From an uncultured Bacteroidales bacterium (lineage in GTDB: Bacteria; Bacteroidota; Bacteroidia; Bacteroidales; UBA932), in NCBI GenBank assembly GCA_947167015.1, contig CAMVGM010000016.1:1-45907 (forward strand): DNA of 45,907 nt, in the 5' to 3' direction. The notes under the pieces were generated by a model. That model was not told the DNA's origin and ran no database searches. It was given only the letters and a program-made list of their open reading frames with translations. Made by a program: the position numbers and the translations under genes. Every line of letters starts with the position of its first letter. Positions within the stretch are counted from its first letter, which is position 1. This document shows, piece after piece, positions 26,643 through 35,142 of the stretch.

Positions 26643-29600
26643 TCAGTCATGTTTCTTATATTGTTTGAGATACTCCGACGGCGTCTTGCCGTATTGGGCC
26701 GCGAAGGCGCGGGTGAAATAGGAAGCGTTGGAGAAGCCCACGGAATACATCGCTTCAGATACGGTGAAATTGCCGTTCTGAAGCAGGAGAGCAGCCTTCT
26801 TCAGGCGGACGGAGCGGATGTATTCGACGGTGGAGAGGCCCGTGAGTTGCTTGAGTTTGCGGTAGAGCAGTTTTTCGCTGAAGTCCCCCAGTTCGCAGAG
26901 CCGGGCAACGGACAGGTCGGAGTCGTCCATATGCTCTTCGATGACCTGCGTGACCTTCTTGAGGTATTTCTCATCGTAGGAGAGGGGCGCGTTGTCCTGG
27001 GGAGCCGAGAGATACTCCATCCGGAGTTTCTGCTCCATCCGCTGCTTGTTGCCGATGAGCTGGTCGATGCGCGCCGTCAGGTTGGGCAGTTCGAAGGGCT
27101 TTGGAATGAAGGAGTCGATACCCAGCGAGATGCTTCGCTTTTCGGTCTCTTTGTCGCCCTTGGCGGTCAGCAAGACAATCGGGATGGTGCTGAGCGGTCC
27201 GTATTCGCGGATCTGGCGGCACATCTCCAGGCCGTCCATGACCGGCATCATCACGTCAGCGACCACCAGGTCGGGCAGGACATCCTTGCAGAGTTTCAGT
27301 CCGCTCTTGCCGTTGTTGGAGCTGATGCAGCGGTATTTTTCTTTGAGCACGGACTCCAGGAAAGCGCAGATCTGCGGGTTGTCATCCACGATGACGATGA
27401 GAGCCCGGTCGTCTGTGCCATGATAGGTCTGCCCGCCGTTTGCGGCCACGACGCTTTCAGTCGTGTAAGGGATGACGACGGTGAACGTGGATCCGTTGTC
27501 ATCCGAATCGGCAACGACCGTCCCGCCGTGGCTTTCGATATACTGCTTAATCAGGGACAGGCCGATGCCGGTGCTATCGTAGCCGCCCGTCTTGCTGCGG
27601 GAGGATTCAAAGTAGCGCTGGAAAACGAGCTGCAGCTCGTCCCTGGGAATACCGATACCGGTGTCGGAGACTTTGATGATCAGCTGCTTGTGGGATTTGT
27701 CTCTTTCCAGGGTCAGGATGACGGAGCCACTCTCGGGCGTGTATTTGCAGGCGTTCGAGAGCAGGTTGTTCAGCACGGCCTCCATCTTGACCACGTCCAC
27801 GTCGACCACCATGGAAGGCTCGCTGCTGTCAAAGATAAACTCGTGCTTAGGATAATTGTCTTTGTATGAGAGGAAGATGGCCCTAGCGAACTCCACGAAT
27901 TCGACCTCGGTCCGAATCAGGTCATCCGTGGTGCGGTTCTTTTCGTTATAGTAGTCGATGGTGTGGCGCACCAGGGCGTTGAGCTTGCCGGCGTTTTCGT
28001 GGGCCATTTGCAGGATTTCCCGCTCCCGAGGGTCCGTCGTTTCCTGCAGCAGCCGCGTCAGCGGGGCGATGACCAGGCTGAGCGGCGTTTTGAACTCGTG
28101 GGCGATGTTACCGAAGAAAGCTTCTTTCTGCTTCGACTGTTCCAACAGAAGTTCACGCTCCCGCTGCTCCACGTCCAGGCGGTTCTTGATGGAGAAGTAT
28201 CGGATCATCCAGAAAATGACGGCGGAGAGAATGATCAGATAGAGGAGCAGCATCGGCCAGGATGCGTACCAGGGTTGCCTGATCCTGATGGAAAGCAACT
28301 CGGAACCGTCTTCTGGTCGGTTCGTCGTGGATACCGACAGGCGGTAGCGGCCCGGCTGCAGATCCGGAAGGGAAATGGAGTTGTCTGGGACGGACTCTGT
28401 CCAATGGGAGCGTCTCCCGGAGAGGCTGACCAGGAAGCGGTGGGGAATCTCGTTGCTATAATTGAAGTCCGAAAAGAAGACATTGAGCTTGTTCTGCCGG
28501 GGACCCAGGGTCAGCGTTCCGGAACGAATATCTGCATGAGGGAGTGCACTCTGGTTGTTGATCAATACCGCTGTGACAGAGACGGGCAGGCTTCTGCTGC
28601 CTGTCATCCGGTCCAGTTCCGTTCCCGGGAAGAAGGCTATCTCTCCCGGAGCGCCGAACAGGATCCTGTCCTCGCCGGCATCATAGGCAGCGCTGACGTA
28701 GCGCATCCCGGTGTTGATATGGCGGGCGGCGCCGTTTTCCTTGTCTATCAGGAAGATACCATCGGAGGTGCAGGCGCAGACCTGCCCCAGGAAATCACAC
28801 AGGGAGTAGACTTCCAGCGAAGGGGTAGCCTCCAACGGCCAGAGGCTGACCGGATCCGATTCCGCGAAACCGCCGATGCGGATGACCTGCCGCTGGGCGG
28901 CAATCCAGATCCTTCCTTCCAGGTCGCTCATCACGCAATCGGCGAAAGGGCTTTGCGCCACTTCTTCGAGCGGATACGCCTGCAGGGTTCCGCTCTTGGG
29001 GTCAAGGGTGTGGAGATGCTGGTCCCGTGTGAGGATCCAGATCTTGCCGGAGCGGTCCCTGGCCAGTTGGGCCACATCGTCGGTGGACAGGCCGTCCGTC
29101 GTCGTATAGTGGGCCTTGACCGTGTCGGCATGCATCCGGTACAGGCCCTCGAAACTGGCCAGCCATAGATCGTTGCCGTCAATCAGGATGTCATAGATCC
29201 AGTTGTTGGAGTCTGCGACGCGCCGGCGGAGGAACTGACCGCCCAGCTCGTCGAGAATCAGATAGCCCGCATCCGTTGCCACATAGATCTTGCCGTTGTG
29301 GCGGTCCTCCACGATGGTCTTAACCCGGTTGTGGGGGATCTGCCAGGGGCCGCTGCCCATGGTGTAGCGGCGGACCAGCCGGTAACCTGCGGCGCTGTCG
29401 GACTCATAGAGCAGCAGCCCCTCGGAACTGCCGACCCACAACCTGCCCCGGGAATCCTTGAAGATCGAAGAGTACAGGGTGTTGTCCGGGGCGTCTCCGG
29501 TGTCCAGCGTTTGCAGGAGCGCACCCGGACGGCTGAGGAGCAGGCCGTTTTCCGTCGCCGACCAGATATCTCCCTCCCGGTCGGTGAACAGGTCCCAAAA

Positions 29601-30416
29601 GGTGCCTTCCCGGATCATCCGGGATTCTTCCGTTTCCGGATTGTAAGCGAGCAGACCGTTGTCCGTTCCCAGCAGGTAGCAGTTGTCGGAGTAGCGTGCC
29701 ACGGCTTTGAGAACTTGCAGCGGGACGGTCCTGACCGCTTCTTCCGAACGTGTGTCCAGTTCAATCATCTGGTGCGGGGAGCCTAGCCAGATGTGTCCTT
29801 CCTGATAAGGGTACAGGGTCGTGATGACCCGGTGATTGCCAGGAATGTCCAGGGGAACCGGCTTGTATTGTTTACCTGAGAAAAGATAAAGTCCCAGGCC
29901 GTCCAGGGTACCGAGCCAGAGCCGGTCCCCGCCGTCCAGCATCGAGAAGATTCCTTCCGTGCAGAGGCGTTGGACGGAGGTAGAAGAATCAGGTTCCTGC
30001 CAGCGGAAGGCATACAGTCCGCTTTCGGCACCGACGTAGAGGCAGTCTCCCCGGATGGCGATGGCGCGGACCATGTCGTCCCGGAAATAGGCAAACTGCG
30101 TGAAGGACTCCCGGTCGCAGTCATACAGGAACAGCCCGTTGTTGCAGCAGAGCAGCAGCTGGCCATCCAGCGCGGAAATGGCATTGATCTGCATCCTTCC
30201 GAATTCGGAAGGATGTGCGGACAGGGTATATCCGTCGTAACTGTAAAGACGCTTGTCCGTCCCGAACCAGATCCGCCCGGTGCTGTCCTGCGTGACGCAG
30301 CGGGCGGAGAGGAGTTCCGTCCGTCCGGCCAGGTTATCGAACGGGATCTGCCGCGGGATAGCGGCCTGCCCTAAAAGGGCATGGAAACAAAGGAAGAAGA
30401 CCAGAAAACGTCTCAT
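26643..30416 (-). CDS. Hybrid two-component system regulator (HTCS)
   Basis: This 1257-residue fusion senses glycan in the periplasm and regulates transcription. Domains: signal peptide (MRRFLVFFLCFHALLG), two-component-regulator propeller repeats to about 610 (DSTGRIWFGTDKRLYSYDGY, DREGDIWSATENGLL), Y_Y_Y domain to about 705, and a TM helix at about 718-740. The kinase follows, with the phospho-acceptor His773 in IAHEFKTPLSL and an ATPase (NNLLSNACKYTPE, DTGIGIP). The receiver domain has the phospho-acceptor Asp1054 in VVADVMMPVMDG. An AraC-type HTH at about 1150-1257 ends the protein (YSVGFSNASYFTRAFAAQYG). An upstream ATG (30437) would precede the signal peptide by seven residues; 30416 is preferred. 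Position next to SusC/D suggests control of this locus. Confidence 0.96.
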   Translation of the reverse strand: MRRFLVFFLCFHALLGQAAIPRQIPFDNLAGRTELLSARCVTQDSTGRIWFGTDKRLYSYDGYTLSAHPSEFGRMQINAISALDGQLLLCCNNGLFLYDCDRESFTQFAYFRDDMVRAIAIRGDCLYVGAESGLYAFRWQEPDSSTSVQRLCTEGIFSMLDGGDRLWLGTLDGLGLYLFSGKQYKPVPLDIPGNHRVITTLYPYQEGHIWLGSPHQMIELDTRSEEAVRTVPLQVLKAVARYSDNCYLLGTDNGLLAYNPETEESRMIREGTFWDLFTDREGDIWSATENGLLLSRPGALLQTLDTGDAPDNTLYSSIFKDSRGRLWVGSSEGLLLYESDSAAGYRLVRRYTMGSGPWQIPHNRVKTIVEDRHNGKIYVATDAGYLILDELGGQFLRRRVADSNNWIYDILIDGNDLWLASFEGLYRMHADTVKAHYTTTDGLSTDDVAQLARDRSGKIWILTRDQHLHTLDPKSGTLQAYPLEEVAQSPFADCVMSDLEGRIWIAAQRQVIRIGGFAESDPVSLWPLEATPSLEVYSLCDFLGQVCACTSDGIFLIDKENGAARHINTGMRYVSAAYDAGEDRILFGAPGEIAFFPGTELDRMTGSRSLPVSVTAVLINNQSALPHADIRSGTLTLGPRQNKLNVFFSDFNYSNEIPHRFLVSLSGRRSHWTESVPDNSISLPDLQPGRYRLSVSTTNRPEDGSELLSIRIRQPWYASWPMLLLYLIILSAVIFWMIRYFSIKNRLDVEQRERELLLEQSKQKEAFFGNIAHEFKTPLSLVIAPLTRLLQETTDPREREILQMAHENAGKLNALVRHTIDYYNEKNRTTDDLIRTEVEFVEFARAIFLSYKDNYPKHEFIFDSSEPSMVVDVDVVKMEAVLNNLLSNACKYTPESGSVILTLERDKSHKQLIIKVSDTGIGIPRDELQLVFQRYFESSRSKTGGYDSTGIGLSLIKQYIESHGGTVVADSDDNGSTFTVVIPYTTESVVAANGGQTYHGTDDRALIVIVDDNPQICAFLESVLKEKYRCISSNNGKSGLKLCKDVLPDLVVADVMMPVMDGLEMCRQIREYGPLSTIPIVLLTAKGDKETEKRSISLGIDSFIPKPFELPNLTARIDQLIGNKQRMEQKLRMEYLSAPQDNAPLSYDEKYLKKVTQVIEEHMDDSDLSVARLCELGDFSEKLLYRKLKQLTGLSTVEYIRSVRLKKAALLLQNGNFTVSEAMYSVGFSNASYFTRAFAAQYGKTPSEYLKQYKKHD

Positions 30417-30449
30417 CGGAAAACCAGTTTTCCGCAAGGTACAAATAAA
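30417..30449 (-). promoter_or_regulatory. HTCS leader: palindrome abutting the start codon, with possible -7 box
   Basis: CGGAAAAC (30417-30424) and GTTTTCCG (30427-30434) form an 8-base palindrome with a two-base centre, touching the HTCS start codon. TTTATTTG on the minus strand (30442-30449) is one change from TAnnTTTG. If used, nearly the whole leader would be the palindrome. It could be an RNA hairpin or a protein-binding site. Confidence 0.4.
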
Positions 30450-30488
30450 TATCGGATTGTGTCATGGCCCTTCCGATTAGTACAAGGA

Positions 30489-30504
30489 TTTGTCCATTCC
30501 GTGA
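30489..30504 (+). promoter_or_regulatory. Candidate operator, second copy
   Basis: TTTGTCCATTCCGTGA matches 13 of 16 bases of the site at 20459-20474. It lies between the divergent HTCS and carboxylesterase genes, where a regulator of the locus would be expected to bind. It is followed by TTTG (30532-30535), which may belong to the promoter of the downstream esterase. Confidence 0.4.
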
Positions 30505-30601
30505 CATTGATTGTTGGCGGAAAGCCGGAACTTTGTATTGGACAGAATGAAGATAGTCCTGTGTTGGTTTTCATTTTGGAATTAATAGAATTGGTTGGTG
30601 T

Positions 30602-30636
30602 AGACGGGGCAAACGCGGGATGCGTTTGCCCCGTCT
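30602..30636. promoter_or_regulatory. Perfect 15-bp inverted repeat in the esterase leader
   Basis: AGACGGGGCAAACGC (30602-30616) and its exact complement GCGTTTGCCCCGTCT (30622-30636) are separated by GGGAT. The hairpin ends 23 bases before the ATG at 30660. No gene ends here and no U-tract follows on the plus strand, so it is more likely an attenuator, mRNA-stabilising leader or operator than an ordinary terminator. Confidence 0.6.
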
Positions 30637-30659
30637 TGCACTGAAAATAAGGGATCATC

Positions 30660-32228
30660 ATGAAAACACGTTTCCTGCTCTTCCTGCTCGCTGCGGCTTG
30701 CATGGCCTCCTGCAGTCCCAAACCCGGGCGAGTCAAGGTCGAAGGCGGCCTGATCCGGGGCGTCGTCACTGACAGCATTACGGTCTATAAAGGAATCCCG
30801 TTTGCGGCTCCGCCTATCGGGGACCTTCGCTGGAAGGCACCGCAGCCGGTCATTCCCTGGACCGGCGTGCGGGAAGCGACGGATTATGCCGCCTGTCCGA
30901 TGCAGGCCGGCAACAACCCTTACGGCTACAGCGAAGATTGCCTTTACCTCAATGTCTGGACGCCGGCGAAATCCGCAAAAGACAAGCTTCCGGTGATGGT
31001 CTGGTTCTATGGCGGAGGCTTCGCGGGGGGCTGCACCGCGGATCCGGTCACGGACGGCACGGAACTCGCCCGCGAGGGCGTCATCCTCGTGACGACGGCC
31101 TATCGCGTCGGCAAGATCGGATTCCTCGCACATCCGGAACTGAGCGCAGAAGACCCGCACGGCGTGTCCGGCAACTTTGGCCTGCTGGATCAGATAGCCG
31201 CCCTGCGCTGGGTGCAGAAGAACATAGCGGCTTTTGGCGGTGACCCGGACCGGGTCACGATATTCGGCGAGTCCGCCGGGGGCATCGCGGTGAGCATGCT
31301 CTGTGCTTCCCCGCTGGCCGCGGGTCTCTTCCGCCGGGCGATCTCAGAGAGCGGAGGCTCATTCGGCCCCACGCGCCGGCACATGTATCCCGGAGAGAAC
31401 ATGAAACTGCTCCGGGATGCCGAACAGGATGGCGTACGGATTGCGGAGGGCCTGGGTGCCGCCTCGCTGGCGGAACTGCGGGCCCTCCCTGCGGAAAGAT
31501 TTCTGGAACGGGGCCTCCCGCAGGGCGGCGGCTGGCCCGTCGTGGACGGTTACGTCATCCCGGACGACCAGTTCCGGCTTTATGAGCAAGGCTGTTTCAA
31601 CGATGTGGACATCCTGGTCGGATACAATTCCGACGAAGGAGCCAGCTTCTCCTGGAGCAAGGAGGCCGCCTCGCATGTCGCGGGCGTGAAGGAGCGTTTC
31701 GGCCCCTATGCCGACGCCTTGCTAGAAGCGTATCCCGTGGCGGGCAATGCCGTGCCCAAGACGGCGCGGGACCTGATGCGCGACGTCGCATTCGGCTGGC
31801 ACACCTGGAGTTGGTGCCGCCTGCAGGCGGAAAAGGGCAGTTCGAACGTCTATCTGTACTATTTCGACCAGCATCCCTACTACCCGGCGGACTCGCCACG
31901 ATATGGTAGCGGTTCCCCGCACGGACAAGAGGTGCGTTTCGTCTTCCAGCATCTGGATCCGGACGATATTCACCCGACGGACGAGGACCTGATGCGGATC
32001 ATGGGGAAATACTGGACGAATTTCGCCAGATCGGGCGACCCCAACGGTCCGGGCTTGCCGGCCTGGCCGGCTTTCGACAATGCCAATCCGCAGGTAATGT
32101 ACTTGACCGGCAGCGTCCCCTTCTCGGGACCGGTTCCCGATGAAGCATCCATGCAGGTGGCGGATGATTATTTCCGCTGGCGCCGAAGCCCGGAAGGCGC
32201 TGCCTGGGCAGAAACGACTGACAACTGA
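30660..32228 (+). CDS. Carboxylesterase type B, lipoprotein (second copy)
   Basis: The 522-residue protein has a lipobox (LLAAACMASC, Cys18) and the type-B carboxylesterase fold. Typical motifs are YKGIPFAAPPIGDLRW, SEDCLYLNVWTP, the oxyanion hole WFYGGGFAGG, the nucleophile Ser205 in FGESAGG and the likely catalytic His421 in GSPHGQEVRF. It is a divergent relative of the esterase at 15232-16773 and keeps the canonical GESAGG elbow. The substrate is unknown; in this locus it probably acts on ester groups of the glycan. It is first in a plus-strand pair with a GH2 enzyme 64 bases downstream, and is preceded by a strong hairpin. Confidence 0.93.
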   Translation: MKTRFLLFLLAAACMASCSPKPGRVKVEGGLIRGVVTDSITVYKGIPFAAPPIGDLRWKAPQPVIPWTGVREATDYAACPMQAGNNPYGYSEDCLYLNVWTPAKSAKDKLPVMVWFYGGGFAGGCTADPVTDGTELAREGVILVTTAYRVGKIGFLAHPELSAEDPHGVSGNFGLLDQIAALRWVQKNIAAFGGDPDRVTIFGESAGGIAVSMLCASPLAAGLFRRAISESGGSFGPTRRHMYPGENMKLLRDAEQDGVRIAEGLGAASLAELRALPAERFLERGLPQGGGWPVVDGYVIPDDQFRLYEQGCFNDVDILVGYNSDEGASFSWSKEAASHVAGVKERFGPYADALLEAYPVAGNAVPKTARDLMRDVAFGWHTWSWCRLQAEKGSSNVYLYYFDQHPYYPADSPRYGSGSPHGQEVRFVFQHLDPDDIHPTDEDLMRIMGKYWTNFARSGDPNGPGLPAWPAFDNANPQVMYLTGSVPFSGPVPDEASMQVADDYFRWRRSPEGAAWAETTDN

Positions 32229-32249
32229 CGCACTTAAGTATTTCTTGCT

Positions 32250-32257
32250 TATCTTTA
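32250..32257 (+). promoter_or_regulatory. Possible -7 box for the GH2 at 32293
   Basis: TATCTTTA is one base from TAnnTTTG and lies 35 bases upstream of the GH2 start, within the 64-base gap after the esterase. No -33 TTTG was seen. The GH2 gene may be transcribed both from here and from upstream. Confidence 0.35.
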
Positions 32258-32292
32258 CGAAGAATCCCTGCGGGGAAGACAATCACCTTTAT

Positions 32293-35130
32293 ATGTCAAG
32301 AATAACCATCCTCACCGTAGCGACGGCCCTTCTCTGCCTGAACGCCACAGCACAGTATCTCCCGGTCCAACCCAATCCGTACGGAGAACGACCCATCATC
32401 GTACCCACCCCTGCGTCGGTCGCCGGGATCGCGGAGCCCGTCATCAGCCTTGACGAAGGCTGGTTCCGCCGGGAATCCCCCTCCGAGGATTTCACCTCGG
32501 CGACATCCCTCCCGGCCGGATTCGAGCCTTTCAGCCTCGTCAACCCTGTCTGGGCCACCCGCACCCCGAATGCCTTGGTCGGGTTCTGGCGCTCTGTCAG
32601 GATCCCCGCCTCCTTTGCGGGGCAGCGTGTCATCCTGCACTTCGACGGCACCACCCACGCCGCTTCCCTCTGGGTCAACGGCCGCCATGTCCGCGACCAC
32701 TGGGGGGCCTATACCTCCTGGACGGCGGACATTACGGATTTCGTGACTCCCGGACAGGAAGCCTGCGTCGCCCTGCGGCTGGACGAACGGAGTGAAGGCC
32801 TCGCCGCTTTCGTCCGCTTCTCCGCCGACATCCACGGCCACGTCAGCCTGTACGCCGTGCCGCAGACTTATTTCCGCCGGGTGCGACTGCACACTGATCT
32901 GGACGCCGCCTACCGGGACGCGATGCTGCGCTTGTGGCTCGCCTTCCCACAAGGCAGCAAGGGTTCCGTGCGCGTGTCACTGACCGGCCCGGACGGGAAG
33001 AGGCTCGCCACTACACCCACCTCCTTCCGCCTCCCGGAGGGCCTGGATGAGTTCCAATATGAACTGAAGGTCAAGAACCCGCGCAAGTGGGATGCGGAGC
33101 ACCCCAATCTGTACAAACTGACACTCAGCCTGACGGATGCGCGCGGCAAGGTAGTGGAGACCGTGGAGAAGAACGTCGGCTTCCGCAAGCTCGAACGCCG
33201 GGGGAACCAGCTCTTCGTGAACGGTCAGGAAGTGAAGTTCCGCGGCATCTGGGGCGTGGACGACGCCGAGACGATGCGCTCTCTCAACGTCAACCACGTC
33301 CGTCACAAGTACATGACCGAGGAAATCCTGGACGAATGTGACCGCTGCGGCATCTATGTCCTGGACGAGAACGCGGTCGATTTCGCCAAGTTCCGGGGCG
33401 GAGAGAGCCCCGAATACGCCTGGCAGTGGCTCGCGCTGCTCCAGGACATGATGGAGCGGGACTACAGCCACCCTTCGGTGGTGATGTGGGGCCTGGGCAA
33501 CGAGTCCTACAACGGAGACTTCACCCTGCAGACCCACCGATACGCCAAGTTCGACGATCCCGACCGGCAGACGATGTTCAGCTGGGCCAACCGGATCTCC
33601 CCGGACGAGGAGATTCCTTACGACATCTATAGCTTCCACTATGCCCCCTTCCACAAGCCGGACCTCGACCTGTCCCGCTACGGCGTGTCTGTCTGGCACT
33701 CCCCTTCACTGCTGCTGGACCGGGCGGACGCGCCTGCGATGCCCGTCCTGGTGGACGAGAGTACGCACGTGACCATCTCGACGGTCGAAGCCGGACGCGA
33801 CCCGAATGTCCGCAATTTCTGGGGTGAAAGCATCAAGCACAGCTGGGAAGTATGCTGGAATACGCCGGGCGCCCTGGGCATGGACCAGTTCGGCATGTTC
33901 ACCGACATCCCCGCCTGGGACATGCCGGAGCAATGGCTGATGCGCAAGGCCTATTCCCCCTTCGTCATCGCGCAGCGGGATTATCCCCTACCCGCCCCCG
34001 GGCAGCCGCTCGCCGTGGAGGCGGAGAACCGGTTCTGCCACACGGACCTCTCGGAAGTGAGCATCGAGTGGAAGACCCCGCGTGAGAGCGGGGTGGTCAA
34101 GGGGCCGAAAACCGCACCGCGCGGTAAGGGCACCTTCTACATCCCCGCCAGACAGTGGAAGGCCGGCGATGTGGTCGAACTCGCCGTCAAGCGCGCCGAC
34201 GGCGTCCAGGTGGACGAATACCGCCTGAATGTGGGCACCGGGCCCTTCCGGCTGCCGGCTTTGTCCGCTACTCCCCCGAAAGTGGAAGAGGACGCGAATG
34301 AAATCCGCGTCAGCGGCCGCGACTTCGTCCTCACCTTCGACAAATGGGGCGGGCAGATCGCCTCGCTGGTGTATAAAGGCGAGACCGTGCTGACCGGCGG
34401 ACCCCACCTCCAGGTACTCGGTTCCAACCTTTCCCTGGGCGAATTCTGGCCCCAGAGCGTGGCCGTTCACACGGAAGGCAGCGAAGCCGTCATCGACCTG
34501 GACGTGATCTATTCCCCGATTGCGGGGGCCTTCCAGATCCGCATCGACGGGAACGGCCTGATGACGGTGCACTACACCGTCAAGCACCTCCCGGATCCGC
34601 CGCCACCGGTCACGACCATCCCTTGGGGCAGCTGCCACTACGGCGGTTACACCGAGGTAGGCGTAGTCTTCAACGTACCCGGTGAAGTGGACCGCATCCG
34701 GTGGGACCGCCGGGGGCTGTGGACCACCTATCCGGAGGACCACCCCGGCCGGGAGCAGGGCATCGCCTACAAGACGGTCGCTTCACCGCGCGAAAGGGTC
34801 TGGGGCGACCTGAACTATGATTTCAACTGGATGGGCGGCAACCTGGCCCGCTCGAACGTGACCAACGACTTCCGCGGCTCCAAGGAGTACATCCGTACGG
34901 CCGATGTGCTGCTCGGCGGCAAGAGTGTCGGCATCCAGGTCCTCTCCGAGGAGCGGGATGCCGTCCGGCTGGAGCCTCCCCGCTACGGAAATGGCACCAT
35001 CAGCATGTATATCAACAATTTGTGGAATTACCCGACTCTGGGCGTGGGCAACTGGATGAAGCCGGCCATCCTGATTGGCGACGGCTACTCCAATACCGTC
35101 CATTTGAGGCCCGTCGAAGTGGTGGACTAA
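32293..35130 (+). CDS. Glycoside hydrolase family 2 with C-terminal small-chain-like domain
   Basis: The 945-residue secreted enzyme starts MSRITILTVATALLCLNATA; the longer open frame upstream overlaps the esterase and is discounted. Domains: GH2 sugar-binding (about 50-220, FWRSVRIPASFAGQRVILHF), Ig-like, TIM barrel from about 310 (VKFRGIWGVDDAETM), an Ig-like domain containing FYIPARQWKAGDVVEL, and a Bgal_small-like domain at about 680-940 (WGGQIASLVYKGETVLTG). The acid/base is E404 in MWGLGNES and the nucleophile E489 in VLVDESTHV. The LacZ-like layout points to beta-galactosidase activity. The barrel entry reads GVDDAETM instead of the usual G-x-N-x-H-D, so specificity may differ. The gene converges with GH35, with 12 bases between. 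Confidence 0.92.
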   Translation: MSRITILTVATALLCLNATAQYLPVQPNPYGERPIIVPTPASVAGIAEPVISLDEGWFRRESPSEDFTSATSLPAGFEPFSLVNPVWATRTPNALVGFWRSVRIPASFAGQRVILHFDGTTHAASLWVNGRHVRDHWGAYTSWTADITDFVTPGQEACVALRLDERSEGLAAFVRFSADIHGHVSLYAVPQTYFRRVRLHTDLDAAYRDAMLRLWLAFPQGSKGSVRVSLTGPDGKRLATTPTSFRLPEGLDEFQYELKVKNPRKWDAEHPNLYKLTLSLTDARGKVVETVEKNVGFRKLERRGNQLFVNGQEVKFRGIWGVDDAETMRSLNVNHVRHKYMTEEILDECDRCGIYVLDENAVDFAKFRGGESPEYAWQWLALLQDMMERDYSHPSVVMWGLGNESYNGDFTLQTHRYAKFDDPDRQTMFSWANRISPDEEIPYDIYSFHYAPFHKPDLDLSRYGVSVWHSPSLLLDRADAPAMPVLVDESTHVTISTVEAGRDPNVRNFWGESIKHSWEVCWNTPGALGMDQFGMFTDIPAWDMPEQWLMRKAYSPFVIAQRDYPLPAPGQPLAVEAENRFCHTDLSEVSIEWKTPRESGVVKGPKTAPRGKGTFYIPARQWKAGDVVELAVKRADGVQVDEYRLNVGTGPFRLPALSATPPKVEEDANEIRVSGRDFVLTFDKWGGQIASLVYKGETVLTGGPHLQVLGSNLSLGEFWPQSVAVHTEGSEAVIDLDVIYSPIAGAFQIRIDGNGLMTVHYTVKHLPDPPPPVTTIPWGSCHYGGYTEVGVVFNVPGEVDRIRWDRRGLWTTYPEDHPGREQGIAYKTVASPRERVWGDLNYDFNWMGGNLARSNVTNDFRGSKEYIRTADVLLGGKSVGIQVLSEERDAVRLEPPRYGNGTISMYINNLWNYPTLGVGNWMKPAILIGDGYSNTVHLRPVEVVD

Positions 35131-35142
35131 CTAATCCAACGT

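Noticed and set aside
30602..30636. The 15-bp hairpin as an ordinary intrinsic terminator
   Set aside because: No gene ends upstream on the plus strand within 4 kb and there is no T-tract; HTCS is transcribed away from it.
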